This document shows, in pieces, positions 16,051-25,295 of a stretch of DNA of 36,244 nucleotides. The position numbers and the translations under genes are program-made. The stretch's first letter is position 1, and each line of letters opens with the position of its first letter. The DNA is taken from contig NZ_AQVE01000032.1 of NCBI RefSeq assembly GCF_000371925.1, forward strand, positions 1 through 36,244. Reading direction: 5' to 3'. A model generated the notes under the pieces. It saw nothing but the letters and a program-made list of their open reading frames with translations. It did not search any database and was not told the DNA's origin. The DNA is from Thiolinea disciformis DSM 14473 (GTDB lineage Bacteria; Pseudomonadota; Gammaproteobacteria; Thiotrichales; Thiotrichaceae).

Positions 16051-17325
16051 TTAGACTAAGGCTTCTAAGGACTGACTGAGCAAAGCTAAACCTTCTTGTA
16101 GCACATTATCCTGAATGGTCAGCGGGGTCAGAATACGAATCACGTTTCCACGTATACCACAGGACAATAAGATCAAACCACGTTTCGAGGCTTCTTGTAC
16201 GAGCGCTTTGGCTAGGTCAGCATTAGGCTGATTGGCATCGCCATTTTTGACTAGCTCAATCGCGATCATTGCACCTAAGTGACGAATCTGGCCGATACAT
16301 TGCGGATATTGCTTCTGCATTTGATTCAAGTGGCCGACCACTTGTTCCCCAATAGCAGTGGCTTTATCACATAATTTTTCTTCTTCAATCACATCCAATA
16401 CGGCTAAGGCCGCTGCGCAACCCACTGGGGAACCACCATAAGTGCCACCTAAACCACCGGGATTCGGTGCATCCATGATCTCAGCCTTACCCACGACGGC
16501 GGCTAGTGGGAAGCCACCCGCCAAGCCTTTAGCCATGGTGATCAGATCAGGTTCGATACCATGGTATTCAGAGGCAAACATTTTTCCAGTGCGCGCAAAT
16601 CCGGTTTGAATTTCATCGCAAATCAATACAATACCGTGCTTGTCACACAAATCGCGCAATTGTTTTAAGAAGCCTTGTGGAACTGGATAAAAACCACCTT
16701 CACCTTGCACTGGCTCAATGATAATCGCCGCGACACGCTCTGGCTCAATATCAGCATGGAATAAATTATCAATCGCAGCCAACGAGTGTTCCGCAGTGAT
16801 ACCATGGTAATCAATGGGGAAAGGCACATGATAAATGTCCGCTGGGAAGGGGCCGAAACCTGCTTTATAGGGTGCGACCTTTCCAGTTAACCCCATGGTT
16901 AAGTTGGTGCGGCCATGAAAGCCGCCATGGAAGGCAATAATGCCACTGCGTTTGGTGTGTGCGCGTGCAATCTTAATCGCATTTTCAACGGCTTCTGCAC
17001 CAGTGGTGACGAAAATACTCTTAGCGTTTTTTATTGGAACGGCCGCATTTAGGCGTTCGGCCAACAACACGGCTTCATCATAAGGGCTAACCATTAGGCA
17101 GGTGTGTGAGAAATTGTTTACCTGATTAATGACAGCTTGTTGAATTTTTGGGTGGCTATGACCAGTGTTGACCACTGCAATACCTGAGGAAAAATCAATA
17201 TAACGTTTACCAGTGATATCCCACACTTCTGAGTTGAGTGCTTTGGCCACATAAACAGGAGCCATAGTGCCTTGTCCGCGTGCGATGGCTTTCTCTTTGC
17301 GTTGTTGCCATTCTAAATTATTCAT
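16051..17325 (-). CDS. gabT: 4-aminobutyrate-2-oxoglutarate aminotransferase
   Basis: A class-III, PLP-dependent aminotransferase of 424 residues. It converts GABA and 2-oxoglutarate to succinate semialdehyde and glutamate. Motifs are SSGIAVVNTGHSHP, VTTGAEAVENAIKIAR (PLP phosphate site), FHGGFHGRT, IEPVQGEGG, LICDEIQTGFARTG (Asp237 to the pyridine nitrogen) and the Schiff-base lysine Lys266 in MAKGLAGGFPLAAV. It lies 18 bases downstream of gabD with its own AGGAAGGTGAAGG ribosome site. A 5-aminovalerate aminotransferase activity (DavT) is a close alternative, but the pairing with a succinate-semialdehyde dehydrogenase-type gene supports either pathway equally. Confidence 0.92.
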   Translation of the reverse strand: MNNLEWQQRKEKAIARGQGTMAPVYVAKALNSEVWDITGKRYIDFSSGIAVVNTGHSHPKIQQAVINQVNNFSHTCLMVSPYDEAVLLAERLNAAVPIKNAKSIFVTTGAEAVENAIKIARAHTKRSGIIAFHGGFHGRTNLTMGLTGKVAPYKAGFGPFPADIYHVPFPIDYHGITAEHSLAAIDNLFHADIEPERVAAIIIEPVQGEGGFYPVPQGFLKQLRDLCDKHGIVLICDEIQTGFARTGKMFASEYHGIEPDLITMAKGLAGGFPLAAVVGKAEIMDAPNPGGLGGTYGGSPVGCAAALAVLDVIEEEKLCDKATAIGEQVVGHLNQMQKQYPQCIGQIRHLGAMIAIELVKNGDANQPNADLAKALVQEASKRGLILLSCGIRGNVIRILTPLTIQDNVLQEGLALLSQSLEALV

Positions 17326-17343
17326 CCTTCACCTTCCTGTGAG

Positions 17344-18804
17344 TTATTGCGCTAAACCGCCCATACATAAATATTTAATTTCCAGAAAATCTTCGATCCC
17401 GTATTTTGAGCCTTCACGCCCTAAACCGGATTCTTTGACCCCACCAAAGGGTGCAACTTCGTTTGAAATAATGCCTTCATTAATGCCCACAATACCGTAT
17501 TCTAAGGCCTCGCTCACGCGCCAAATACGCCCAATATCACGGCTATAGAAATACGCAGCTAAACCGAACTCGGTATCATTCGCCATTTGAATCGCTTCTT
17601 GTTCAGTCTTGAAACGGAAAATCGGGGCAACTGGACCAAAAATTTCTTCGCGTGCGACACGCATGTCAGGCGTTACATTCGTAATAATAGTGGGCTGGAA
17701 AAATGTACTGCTATCGCTTAGACGCTTGCCACCCGTTAAAACACAAGCTCCTTTATTGACCGCGTCAGCAATATAGGTCTCGACTTTTTGGACAGCCGCT
17801 TCATTGATCAAGGGACCTTGGTTAACCCCTTCCTCAGCACCGTTACCCACTTTGAGTTTAGCAACTGCGGCGGCCAGCTTTTCGGCGAAGGCATCATAGA
17901 CTTGGTCTTGGACTAATAAGCGATTTGCACAGACGCAAGTTTGTCCCGCATTGCGATATTTGGAGGCCATCGCACCGGCGACAGCCGCATCTAGATCAGC
18001 GTCATCAAACACTAAGAAAGGCGCATTACCCCCTAATTCCATGGAGACTTTTTTCATAGTAGCTGCGCACGCGGCGGTTAGTTTTTTACCAACTGCGGTG
18101 GAGCCAGTGAATGATAGTTTGCGCACCACTGGATTACTGGTGAGTTCATTGCCCACGCTGGCGGCATCTTGAGTGGTGATGACATTCAAGACGCCTGCGG
18201 GTAAACCTGCCTGTTGCGCCAATTCAGCCAAAGCAAAGGCACATAAGGGGGTGAGTTCAGACGGTTTAATCACCACTGTGCAACCGGCTGCAATTGCTGG
18301 GGCGCATTTGCGCGTAATCATCGCAATCGGAAAATTCCACGGTGTAATCGCGGCCACTACGCCAATCGGCTGCTTAAGCACCACTAAGCGTTTGTCATTC
18401 GCCGGCGAGGGGATGACATCACCATAAACCCGCTTAGCTTCTTCTGCAAACCATTCAACAAACGAAGCCCCATAAGCGACTTCACCACGTGCTTCTGCCA
18501 AGGGTTTGCCTTGCTCGGCGGTCATGAGCTGCGCTAAATCTTCTTGGTTCGCCATAATCAGTTCAAACCAGCGCCGCATAATCACAGCACGTTCTTTCGC
18601 TGTTTTGCCGCGCCATGCAGGCAAGGCGGCTTCTGCCGCTGCAATGGCGCGCGCTGTTTCAGCCGCTCCCATATCCGGCACTTTGGCCAATAGTTCACCG
18701 GTGGCTGGGTTGGTCACTGCTAGGGTTTTACCTGAGTCGGCTTGTACCCATTGGTTATTAATAAAAGCTGCTGTTTTTAATAAGTCGCTATTCTTAAGCA
18801 ACAT
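17344..18804 (-). CDS. gabD: Succinate-semialdehyde dehydrogenase (NAD(P)+)
   Basis: A 486-residue aldehyde dehydrogenase that oxidises succinate semialdehyde to succinate. Typical GabD sequence is ITPWNFPIAMITRK (153-166), KPSELTP (180-186), FTGSTAVGKKL, the general base Glu256 in MELGGNAPF, and the nucleophile Cys290 in AGQTCVCANR. The second Cys two residues later is also usual in this group. The C-terminus ends EDFLEIKYLCMGG. It is the first gene of the gabD-gabT operon, with a strong GGAGG ribosome site. A glutarate-semialdehyde activity (DavD) is possible for the same reason as for gabT. Confidence 0.93.
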   Translation of the reverse strand: MLLKNSDLLKTAAFINNQWVQADSGKTLAVTNPATGELLAKVPDMGAAETARAIAAAEAALPAWRGKTAKERAVIMRRWFELIMANQEDLAQLMTAEQGKPLAEARGEVAYGASFVEWFAEEAKRVYGDVIPSPANDKRLVVLKQPIGVVAAITPWNFPIAMITRKCAPAIAAGCTVVIKPSELTPLCAFALAELAQQAGLPAGVLNVITTQDAASVGNELTSNPVVRKLSFTGSTAVGKKLTAACAATMKKVSMELGGNAPFLVFDDADLDAAVAGAMASKYRNAGQTCVCANRLLVQDQVYDAFAEKLAAAVAKLKVGNGAEEGVNQGPLINEAAVQKVETYIADAVNKGACVLTGGKRLSDSSTFFQPTIITNVTPDMRVAREEIFGPVAPIFRFKTEQEAIQMANDTEFGLAAYFYSRDIGRIWRVSEALEYGIVGINEGIISNEVAPFGGVKESGLGREGSKYGIEDFLEIKYLCMGGLAQ

Positions 18805-18821
18805 AGTTTCCTCCTAAGGCG

Positions 18822-18842
18822 CTTCAGCTCAGGATGCTGAAG
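18822..18842 (-). promoter_or_regulatory. Inverted repeat in the gabD leader
   Basis: CTTCAGC and GCTGAAG form a perfect 7-bp inverted repeat around TCAGGAT, ending about 17 bases before the gabD start codon and just upstream of its ribosome site. It could be a repressor operator or a leader hairpin limiting translation. There is no T-run to suggest a terminator. Confidence 0.4.
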
Positions 18843-18915
18843 TTTGGTTGTATTTTTAGCAGAGCCATCCTCTAAATGGGGGATAAGGTCTGTCATATGC
18901 TGAAAATTAGATCAC

Positions 18916-18945
18916 ATAATCACGGGATCGTGTTAGCGCTGCCAA
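18916..18945 (-). promoter_or_regulatory. Candidate gabD-gabT promoter
   Basis: On the minus strand TTGGCA (18945-18940) and GATTAT (18921-18916) lie 18 bases apart, a fair sigma-70 match. This would give a leader of about 100 bases containing the inverted repeat at 18822-18842. Confidence 0.35.
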
Positions 18946-19014
18946 AAGTAGATCATGTATTCATCGACCTTCGGCAACTATCTAAACATGCTAAGCCTTA
19001 GGATGCCATTAAAA

Positions 19015-22000
19015 CTATGCGTTTGCCTTGTCTGAGCTCGTTAATTGGGGAAGTTCAGATGGGGCAAGCACTTCAACAGGTGGCTGAAAGTCTGCTGGGC
19101 GTGTCCGCAGTCGACGGTCGATGAGTAGTTTAAAAAAGAATGGCACAAAGAATATCGCTAGAAAAGTGGCTGCTAACATGCCGCCAGTCACGCCAGTACC
19201 AACCGAACGGCGTGCGCCGGCACCCGCACCCACGGATAGGGCGAGCGGTAACACGCCCAGTATAAAGGCGAGGGATGTCATAATAATAGGGCGAAACCTT
19301 AACCGCGCAGCCTCCATGGCTGCCGCGGTTGCTTTCCAACCTTCTTCGACTTTGTATAAGGCATATTCCACGATCAAAATTGCATTTTTTGCAGCCAAAC
19401 CCAATAAAGTCACCAGACCAATCTGAAAATACACGTCATTGGTCATGCCTACCCAATAAATCGCGGCAAGTGCACCAAACAAACCAAAGGGCAGGGCGAG
19501 CATGACGGAGAAGGGCAAAGTCCAACGTTCATATAAGGCGGCTAAAATCAGAAATACCATAATCACCGCCATGGATAGCGCTAAAATAGGGCTACTAGAA
19601 GAACGCTTTTCTTGGAAGGCAGCACCACTCCAATCTAAACTAAAATCTGAACTCAAGGCTTGATCGGCAATAGTTTGTACAGCATTCAAGGCTTGTCCAG
19701 AACTATAACCAGCAGCGGCAGACCCCATGACTTTTACCGCAGGTAGGTTATTAAAACGCTCAATGGTTTCAGGCCCAGAGGTATATTCCACGGTCGCGAA
19801 AGTCGATAAAGGAACCATATTGCCACTACTGCTGCGGATAAACATGCGTTTTACATCGTCGGGGGTACGCCGGTATTGCATATCGGCTGACATGAGAACC
19901 TGCCAAGAACGCCCAAATTTATTGAAATCATTCACATAATAAGTGCCAAGTCCAGCCGCTAAGGTGGCAAAGGTGCCATTCAAGGAAATGCCCAGTGCTT
20001 TTGCGCGTTCACGGTTGACATCGATATATAATTGCGGCGTTGCGGATTTCCAAAGACTGCGTACCTGAGCGAGAGCAAGATTGCCGGTAGCACTTTTTTG
20101 GAAGCTTTGTAAGGCTTCTATGAGTGCTCGAGATCCACCGTCACCTCGATTTTGAATATAAAATTCAAAGCCTCCAGTGCTGCCTAAACCTAAAATAGCG
20201 GGTGGGGTAAACGCCAGTACCATGGCTTCTTTGATACCACTGGTCTTCTTGAGCAGTTCCGCGACTAATTCCTTAGTGGTCATGGTGCGCTCATCCCAAT
20301 GCGATTGAGCGACGAAGAAAGTGGCTGCATTGTTTTTTGAGCCACCACCAATGAAGTCTAAGCCGGTTAAGGACACAACGTTGACATTGGCGGGATTGGA
20401 TTTAATGGCAGCAACGACTTGCTTGACTACGCGATCAGTACGTTCGAGCGATGAGCCGTCGGGTAAATATACCGAGGCCATAAAATAGCCTTGATCTTCA
20501 TCGGGTACCAGTGAAGTCGGCGTATGTTTCCATAGCCAAGTAGTAGCGAATAACATGCTGGCAAATAAGCCAACCGGTAGGATCCAATAACGCAGCATGG
20601 TACCCACGCCTGTAACATAAGCCTTGGTGATAGCACCGAAGGATTTATTGAAACCACGCGCTAATATATTTTCGCGCTTGTGTTCAGGACGCAAAATCAG
20701 GCTACATAAAGCGGGTGTTAGGGTGAGTGCGACAATGCCCGAAATCGTCACGGATATTGAAATGGTCACCGCGAATTGACGATATAGTTCACCCGTTAAA
20801 CCACCTAAAAAAGCCACCGGAACGAATACTGAAACCAGTACTAAGACAATGGCCACTACAGGGCCACTGACTTCCTGCATCGCTTTGATGGCGGCGGCGC
20901 GTGGGCTCAAACCTTCTTCGTGCATAATGCGTTCGACGTTTTCCAGCACCACAATCGCATCATCCACTACAATTCCTATCGACAACACCATACCAAATAA
21001 GGTCAGGGTATTGATCGAGTAACCCAATACCATTAAGCCCGCAAAAGTCCCTAACAGTGAGACAGGTACGGCCAAAATGGGAATTAAGGTAGCGCGCCAG
21101 TTTTGTAAAAATACAAAGACCACCAGAAAGACTAAGGCGATGGCCTCACCCAAGGTTTTGACCACCTCGCGAATCGACACGCGCACGAAACGGGTATTAT
21201 CCGACGATACATTGTAAGTGAGCCCCTCAGGGAAGCGCGTAGATAGCTCTTTCATGGTCGCCTGAATAGAGTCAGCCACTTCTAACGCATTCGCACCATT
21301 TTGTAGGGAAATACCAATCATGGCCGCTGCTTTACCATTGATGCGTCCCCGAAAATCGTAGTTTTTCGAGCCTAATTCAACCCGTGCTATATCTTTTAAA
21401 CGTAATAAACTCCCATCTGCATTGGCGCGTAAAATAATATTTTCAAATTGCTCAACCGTAGACAGGCGGCCTTGGGTAGTAATGGTATAAACCACTTGCT
21501 GGTCTTCACCCGTAGGCGCTTGTCCAATTTTACCCGCTGCAAATTGTGCATTTTGTTCGGTCAAGGCGCTGGCCACATCGCCTGCACTTAAGCCTAATTG
21601 CGCCATTTGATCCAGTTTAAGCCAAATGCGCATCGCATAGTCTTTTGCACCGAAAATTTGTACTTCTGAGGTTCCCGGTACTAATTTGAGACGATCTAGG
21701 ACGCTCAGTGATAAATAATTGGAAATGAAAAGATCGTCGTAACGCTCATCTTCACTATAAAAGGCCAATATTTGGAGTAAGGACGAGGAGCCTTTAATCA
21801 CCGTAATACCTTGACGGCGCACTTCATCGGGTAGACGTGCTTCCACCTGCTTAATGCGATTATTGACATTGATGGCCGCTTTATCGGTATCCGTGCCAAT
21901 TTCAAAGGTAATGCTAATCGTCACTGCGCCACTGGAGGATGAGGTGGAGGACATATACAGCATGTTCTCCACGCCATTAATGGCGTTTTCAATGGGTGCA

Positions 22001-22188
22001 GCGACGGTTTCTGCAATAACTTGTGCGGAAGCACCGGGGTAGGTGGCAGTCACGCGCACGGTAGGCGGGGCAATTTGTGGATATTGCGCAATGGGCAATA
22101 CACGCAGTGCCGCAAAACCCGCCAAAGCAATAAAAATCGAAATAACGATAGCAAAGATAGGGCGGTCGATGAAAAAACGTGAAAACAT
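19015..22188 (-). CDS. RND efflux pump, inner-membrane transporter (AcrB/MexB type, HAE1)
   Basis: A 1057-residue proton-driven multidrug efflux transporter. It begins FSRFFIDRPIFA, the signature start of the hydrophobe/amphiphile RND family. GIVVDDAIVVLENVERIMHEE (around residue 410) carries the paired aspartates of the proton relay in membrane helix 4. Two six-helix halves and two large periplasmic loops are evident, with a late RFRPIIMTSLAFILGVLPLA block. The ATG at 22188 has AAGGA six bases upstream, so the TTG two codons earlier is rejected. It follows the adaptor gene by nine bases. No outer-membrane TolC-type gene is present, so the pump must borrow one from elsewhere. Confidence 0.94.
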   Translation of the reverse strand: MFSRFFIDRPIFAIVISIFIALAGFAALRVLPIAQYPQIAPPTVRVTATYPGASAQVIAETVAAPIENAINGVENMLYMSSTSSSSGAVTISITFEIGTDTDKAAINVNNRIKQVEARLPDEVRRQGITVIKGSSSLLQILAFYSEDERYDDLFISNYLSLSVLDRLKLVPGTSEVQIFGAKDYAMRIWLKLDQMAQLGLSAGDVASALTEQNAQFAAGKIGQAPTGEDQQVVYTITTQGRLSTVEQFENIILRANADGSLLRLKDIARVELGSKNYDFRGRINGKAAAMIGISLQNGANALEVADSIQATMKELSTRFPEGLTYNVSSDNTRFVRVSIREVVKTLGEAIALVFLVVFVFLQNWRATLIPILAVPVSLLGTFAGLMVLGYSINTLTLFGMVLSIGIVVDDAIVVLENVERIMHEEGLSPRAAAIKAMQEVSGPVVAIVLVLVSVFVPVAFLGGLTGELYRQFAVTISISVTISGIVALTLTPALCSLILRPEHKRENILARGFNKSFGAITKAYVTGVGTMLRYWILPVGLFASMLFATTWLWKHTPTSLVPDEDQGYFMASVYLPDGSSLERTDRVVKQVVAAIKSNPANVNVVSLTGLDFIGGGSKNNAATFFVAQSHWDERTMTTKELVAELLKKTSGIKEAMVLAFTPPAILGLGSTGGFEFYIQNRGDGGSRALIEALQSFQKSATGNLALAQVRSLWKSATPQLYIDVNRERAKALGISLNGTFATLAAGLGTYYVNDFNKFGRSWQVLMSADMQYRRTPDDVKRMFIRSSSGNMVPLSTFATVEYTSGPETIERFNNLPAVKVMGSAAAGYSSGQALNAVQTIADQALSSDFSLDWSGAAFQEKRSSSSPILALSMAVIMVFLILAALYERWTLPFSVMLALPFGLFGALAAIYWVGMTNDVYFQIGLVTLLGLAAKNAILIVEYALYKVEEGWKATAAAMEAARLRFRPIIMTSLAFILGVLPLALSVGAGAGARRSVGTGVTGGMLAATFLAIFFVPFFFKLLIDRRLRTRPADFQPPVEVLAPSELPQLTSSDKANA

Positions 22189-22197
22189 GGTCAATCC

Positions 22198-23760
22198 TTA
22201 GTTCGGTTTTTTCTCAGTCGTGGCGGTATCGGTGCTGACTACGATCGCTTGGTTTGGCATAAGAATACGCGCCACGCCATCCACAATCAGTTGATCACCC
22301 GCTTTTAAGCCGCTACGAATAACCCACATCTTTTCTTCGGGCTTCATCCCTTCCGCCCACTGACCGACTTCAACAGGGCGTGGTTGTGCCACCGTTGCAC
22401 CTTTATCGTCTTGCCCGACCACATAGACAAATTTGCCGCGCGGATTATCTAACACCGCACGCTGTGGAACGCTGATCGAGTTCGGGCGGCTGGCGCCCAG
22501 TAAACGAACCCGCACAAATTGCCCGGGCGACAAGGTTTTATCAGCATTCGATATCGTGGCACGGGTTGCTACATTGCCAGTACTGGTATCGACTTTATAA
22601 TCTTGGAAACTAATCTTGCCGTTCTGATTGATCGGCTTGCCCTCCGAATTGCTAAGCGACACCATAAAACCACCCTCAGGCATTTTTAGCGCACCCGCTG
22701 ACAGATCTTCACGCATCATTAGATGTTCTTTTTCTGGAATGCCGAAGTTCACATACACCGGATCAATTTGTGCTACCGTAGTCATGAGGCTATTACTGCC
22801 AACTTCAACTAAGCTCCCTTCTACTTTTTGCGCACGTCCAACCACGCCACTGGCGGGTGAGCGCACGATGGTATAATCAACATTGATTTTTGCGCTATTG
22901 ACGCCCGCTTGGGCTTGCACCACGGCTGCCTTGGCTTGCTCAATCGCGGCATCCGCTTTTACAATGCCTGCTTCCGCTTGTTGCATTTGTGCTTGTGCTT
23001 GCAGCAAGGCTGATTGAGCTTGTTGTGTGACGGCTTGCGCTTGAGCCGTGCCGGAGTCGGCACGTTTCGCTTGTGCTTGTTGCGCATCATAATTTGCTTT
23101 TGCCACCGATAAAGCCGCTTCAGCACTATCCAGCTGGCTGCGGCTCAACAATTGTTTGGCTACCAGTGGTGCGACACGATTATATTCACTCTGTGCTTGT
23201 TTCAATTGTGCCGCTGCGCTTGCGATACTGGAACGCGCACTATCTTCGCCCGCACTGGCCGTACCAATCCCCGCTTTGGCGGATAATAAACCGGCTTGCG
23301 CATTGGCTAAACTGGCTTCAGCACTCGCTTTAGTCGCAATAGCGCTGGTACGATTCGCTTCCGCACTGACTACACCCGCTTCGGCCTGCTTCAGATTGGC
23401 GATTGCTTGATCTAAGGCCGCTTTATAATTGGCTGCCTCGATTTCATATAAAGCCTGATCTTTTTCGACGGGCGAGCCTTCTTCAAAGAGGCGCTTTTGT
23501 ACAATGCCGGTAATACGGCTACGTACTTCTAATTCACGCGCACCGGCGACCTGACCCACGTATTCAAAACTCACTTTGACATCACTTGCTTGCACCGTTA
23601 AGACAGTGACTTGCGCTGGTGGGGGGCCTTTAGGAGCACTGCCAGTGGCTGGTGCAGGGGACTTGTCCTTGGGCGGGTCTTCCGCCTGTAGCACTGCGCT
23701 ACTGGTAGCAAAAATTAAACTTAAGGTATAGATACCCCAGTAGCGCAGCAATAGTTTCAT
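22198..23760 (-). CDS. RND efflux periplasmic adaptor (membrane fusion protein) with long coiled coil
   Basis: A 520-residue periplasmic adaptor that couples the pump to an outer-membrane channel. It has an N-terminal signal or anchor segment (about 8-26) and a short Pro-rich linker. A lipoyl half (FEYVGQVAGARELEVRSRITG), the alpha-hairpin, then the second lipoyl half (INVDYTIVRSPASGVVGR) and beta-barrel/membrane-proximal domains follow. The hairpin, about residues 112-298, is much longer than in AcrA. It is a repetitive Ala/Gln/Ser/Lys heptad region with many AQA and AEA units. That explains the size, about 120 residues above usual. It lies 22 bases downstream of the RNase T2 gene. Confidence 0.92.
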   Translation of the reverse strand: MKLLLRYWGIYTLSLIFATSSAVLQAEDPPKDKSPAPATGSAPKGPPPAQVTVLTVQASDVKVSFEYVGQVAGARELEVRSRITGIVQKRLFEEGSPVEKDQALYEIEAANYKAALDQAIANLKQAEAGVVSAEANRTSAIATKASAEASLANAQAGLLSAKAGIGTASAGEDSARSSIASAAAQLKQAQSEYNRVAPLVAKQLLSRSQLDSAEAALSVAKANYDAQQAQAKRADSGTAQAQAVTQQAQSALLQAQAQMQQAEAGIVKADAAIEQAKAAVVQAQAGVNSAKINVDYTIVRSPASGVVGRAQKVEGSLVEVGSNSLMTTVAQIDPVYVNFGIPEKEHLMMREDLSAGALKMPEGGFMVSLSNSEGKPINQNGKISFQDYKVDTSTGNVATRATISNADKTLSPGQFVRVRLLGASRPNSISVPQRAVLDNPRGKFVYVVGQDDKGATVAQPRPVEVGQWAEGMKPEEKMWVIRSGLKAGDQLIVDGVARILMPNQAIVVSTDTATTEKKPN

Positions 23761-23782
23761 GATTCAGTTCCTAACGAAAAGC

Positions 23783-24775
23783 CTAATAACCAGCAGGATC
23801 AACTAAGCCACTGGTACAGTCTAATTTTCTAACCGGCATTGCTTGTTGGATTAAATCGGTTAATTTTCCATTCGCAGAAGCACCGCGCAGATTAATCCAC
23901 AATTCGCTGATGCGCTTGCCATCACAGCGTATATTCACACGGTCGCCACTGCCTGCACCAAAACTTTGATCAAAAGCATCGCGAATTTGTGTTGCAGTCA
24001 GTGTTTTACCAATATGACGGCTAAATAATTGGCCTACCGCTGAAGTATTGATTTGTTTTAGTGCATTAATGGCGTCGCGGAAATAAGTTTCAGGGCTTGC
24101 ACCATAACAAGTCCCATGTTTATACCATTCATGCCGGTCTAAGTGAGAGCGATAACCCGGCATAGCAACTAATAACTCTTGTTTTAATTCAGCGCTATAG
24201 CTGAGCTCAGGCAATAAGCGCCAGCCCTCTTCACCTCTCCGATCAATCGTGCGTAGGGTAATATCGACTCCACAATAAGCATTATTAATCGGCTGTGGCC
24301 ATAGGCCATGTAAAGAGAGTTGTTTGGCATCGGGACTAGCTGAGGTTTGAAGGGTGCATTCTTTTTTGCTTTGATGGTTTTGACAAAATGCGGGTTGCCA
24401 ACTTAAGGCTAGTAAATAGTCATTTACTGCGTTTGATCGTGTATCTCTGCTAGTAGGGTTGGTCGGTGCGTTGGCTTGCCCATCTAGGCTAGTAACAAAT
24501 TTACCGCAAGAAATACTCACCCAGCGCTGGGTGCGCTCAGGCTTGGTAATTTCCACCAAATAATGTGTCGCAGCAACTTTGTTTTTCGCTTTAATGGTAT
24601 AAACCTGTTTAGGTTCAAGTTTAATATTGTTGGGATTGGTCGCTTCATGAATAGAGTGATAGGCAGGACAGGCTTGTTCAGCAATTAGATAACCTTCTTG
24701 CGCCGCAAAACTGGTGCTTGAAAATAATACTGTGCTGAGTAAAGAAAATGCGCTAAATGCACGCCGTGATATCAT
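23783..24775 (-). CDS. Secreted ribonuclease T2 family protein with extra N-terminal domain
   Basis: A 330-residue protein exported by a signal peptide (cleavage near AFA/FAA, residue 24). The C-terminal RNase T2 domain carries both catalytic blocks: SLHGLWPQP (His156) and HEWYKHGTCYG (Glu216, His220). Relatives cleave RNA to 2',3'-cyclic phosphates in the periplasm or outside the cell. Ahead of it, about residues 28-100 form a separate small domain that ends RWVSISCGKFV and has two cysteines; similar N-terminal regions accompany bacterial RNase T2 proteins. The 22-base gap to the RND adaptor suggests co-transcription, which would be an odd pairing. Confidence 0.9.
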   Translation of the reverse strand: MISRRAFSAFSLLSTVLFSSTSFAAQEGYLIAEQACPAYHSIHEATNPNNIKLEPKQVYTIKAKNKVAATHYLVEITKPERTQRWVSISCGKFVTSLDGQANAPTNPTSRDTRSNAVNDYLLALSWQPAFCQNHQSKKECTLQTSASPDAKQLSLHGLWPQPINNAYCGVDITLRTIDRRGEEGWRLLPELSYSAELKQELLVAMPGYRSHLDRHEWYKHGTCYGASPETYFRDAINALKQINTSAVGQLFSRHIGKTLTATQIRDAFDQSFGAGSGDRVNIRCDGKRISELWINLRGASANGKLTDLIQQAMPVRKLDCTSGLVDPAGY

Positions 24776-24791
24776 GAATGACCCCTGTCCT

Positions 24792-24815
24792 AAAAAGGCT
24801 CGATAGTGCCTTTTT
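24792..24815 (-). terminator. Intrinsic terminator before the RNase T2 gene
   Basis: AAAAAGGC and GCCTTTTT form a symmetric 8-bp stem with an eight-base loop. It lies 24 bases after the stop of the minus-strand membrane-protein gene at 24840 and just upstream of the RNase T2 gene. It should separate the two transcripts; readthrough onto the plus strand would meet the same structure. Confidence 0.7.
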
Positions 24816-24839
24816 GTGGGGTTTTGTTCAAGTTAGCTG

Positions 24840-25106
24840 CTATTTTAGAGTGTTGTTTGCATCGGCAGCCTGACGCTGAGCACGCAAACGTTCATCATTA
24901 TATTTCATCAATTGTAAGGTCAGATAAATTTTAGCGGGGATGGATAGAAATAATCCGCCTGCAATTAAACCAGCAATAATGGCGATGCCATGAGGATTAT
25001 TAATGGCGGTGTCGGTAAATACAGCGATGAGCACTCCGCTGCCTGTAATCAGCAGACCCGCCGCGATTAAGCCATACATCACTCGGTTTAAGGTTGTTTC
25101 GTTCAT
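24840..25106 (-). CDS. Small two-helix membrane protein of unknown function
   Basis: 88 residues from the ATG at 25106, chosen because AGAGGAAG lies six bases upstream; longer in-frame starts have no ribosome site. Two hydrophobic segments are clear (about 10-30 and 41-64), joined by a short loop with NNPHG, then a charged tail (NDERLRAQRQAADANN) that would face the cytoplasm. I do not recognise the family. It is alone between two divergent or terminated units. Confidence 0.6.
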   Translation of the reverse strand: MNETTLNRVMYGLIAAGLLITGSGVLIAVFTDTAINNPHGIAIIAGLIAGGLFLSIPAKIYLTLQLMKYNDERLRAQRQAADANNTLK

Positions 25107-25295
25107 AGTGCACTTCCTCTTGATGCGTAGATTATTATGAATCGCCCCTCGTTTGCCTTTGATGCTTATCAATCCGAATCTGGGAAAGTGCTTAAAGGCG
25201 TTGAATAATAGGCGGAGATCGTAGTGTTCTTGAGGCTGTGTTACAGTAAAGTTACGATGGGTACGAGTCTTGTTACGCTAGAGGAGATATGTGCC

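Noticed and set aside
22860-23430. Repetitive DNA suggestive of a repeat array
   Set aside because: The repeats are in frame and encode the coiled-coil hairpin of the adaptor. There are no regular spacers, so this is not a CRISPR or satellite array.
25224-25295. N-terminal extension of moaA
   Set aside because: The ATG at 25296 has a GAGGAG site at good distance and the extension has no MoaA similarity.
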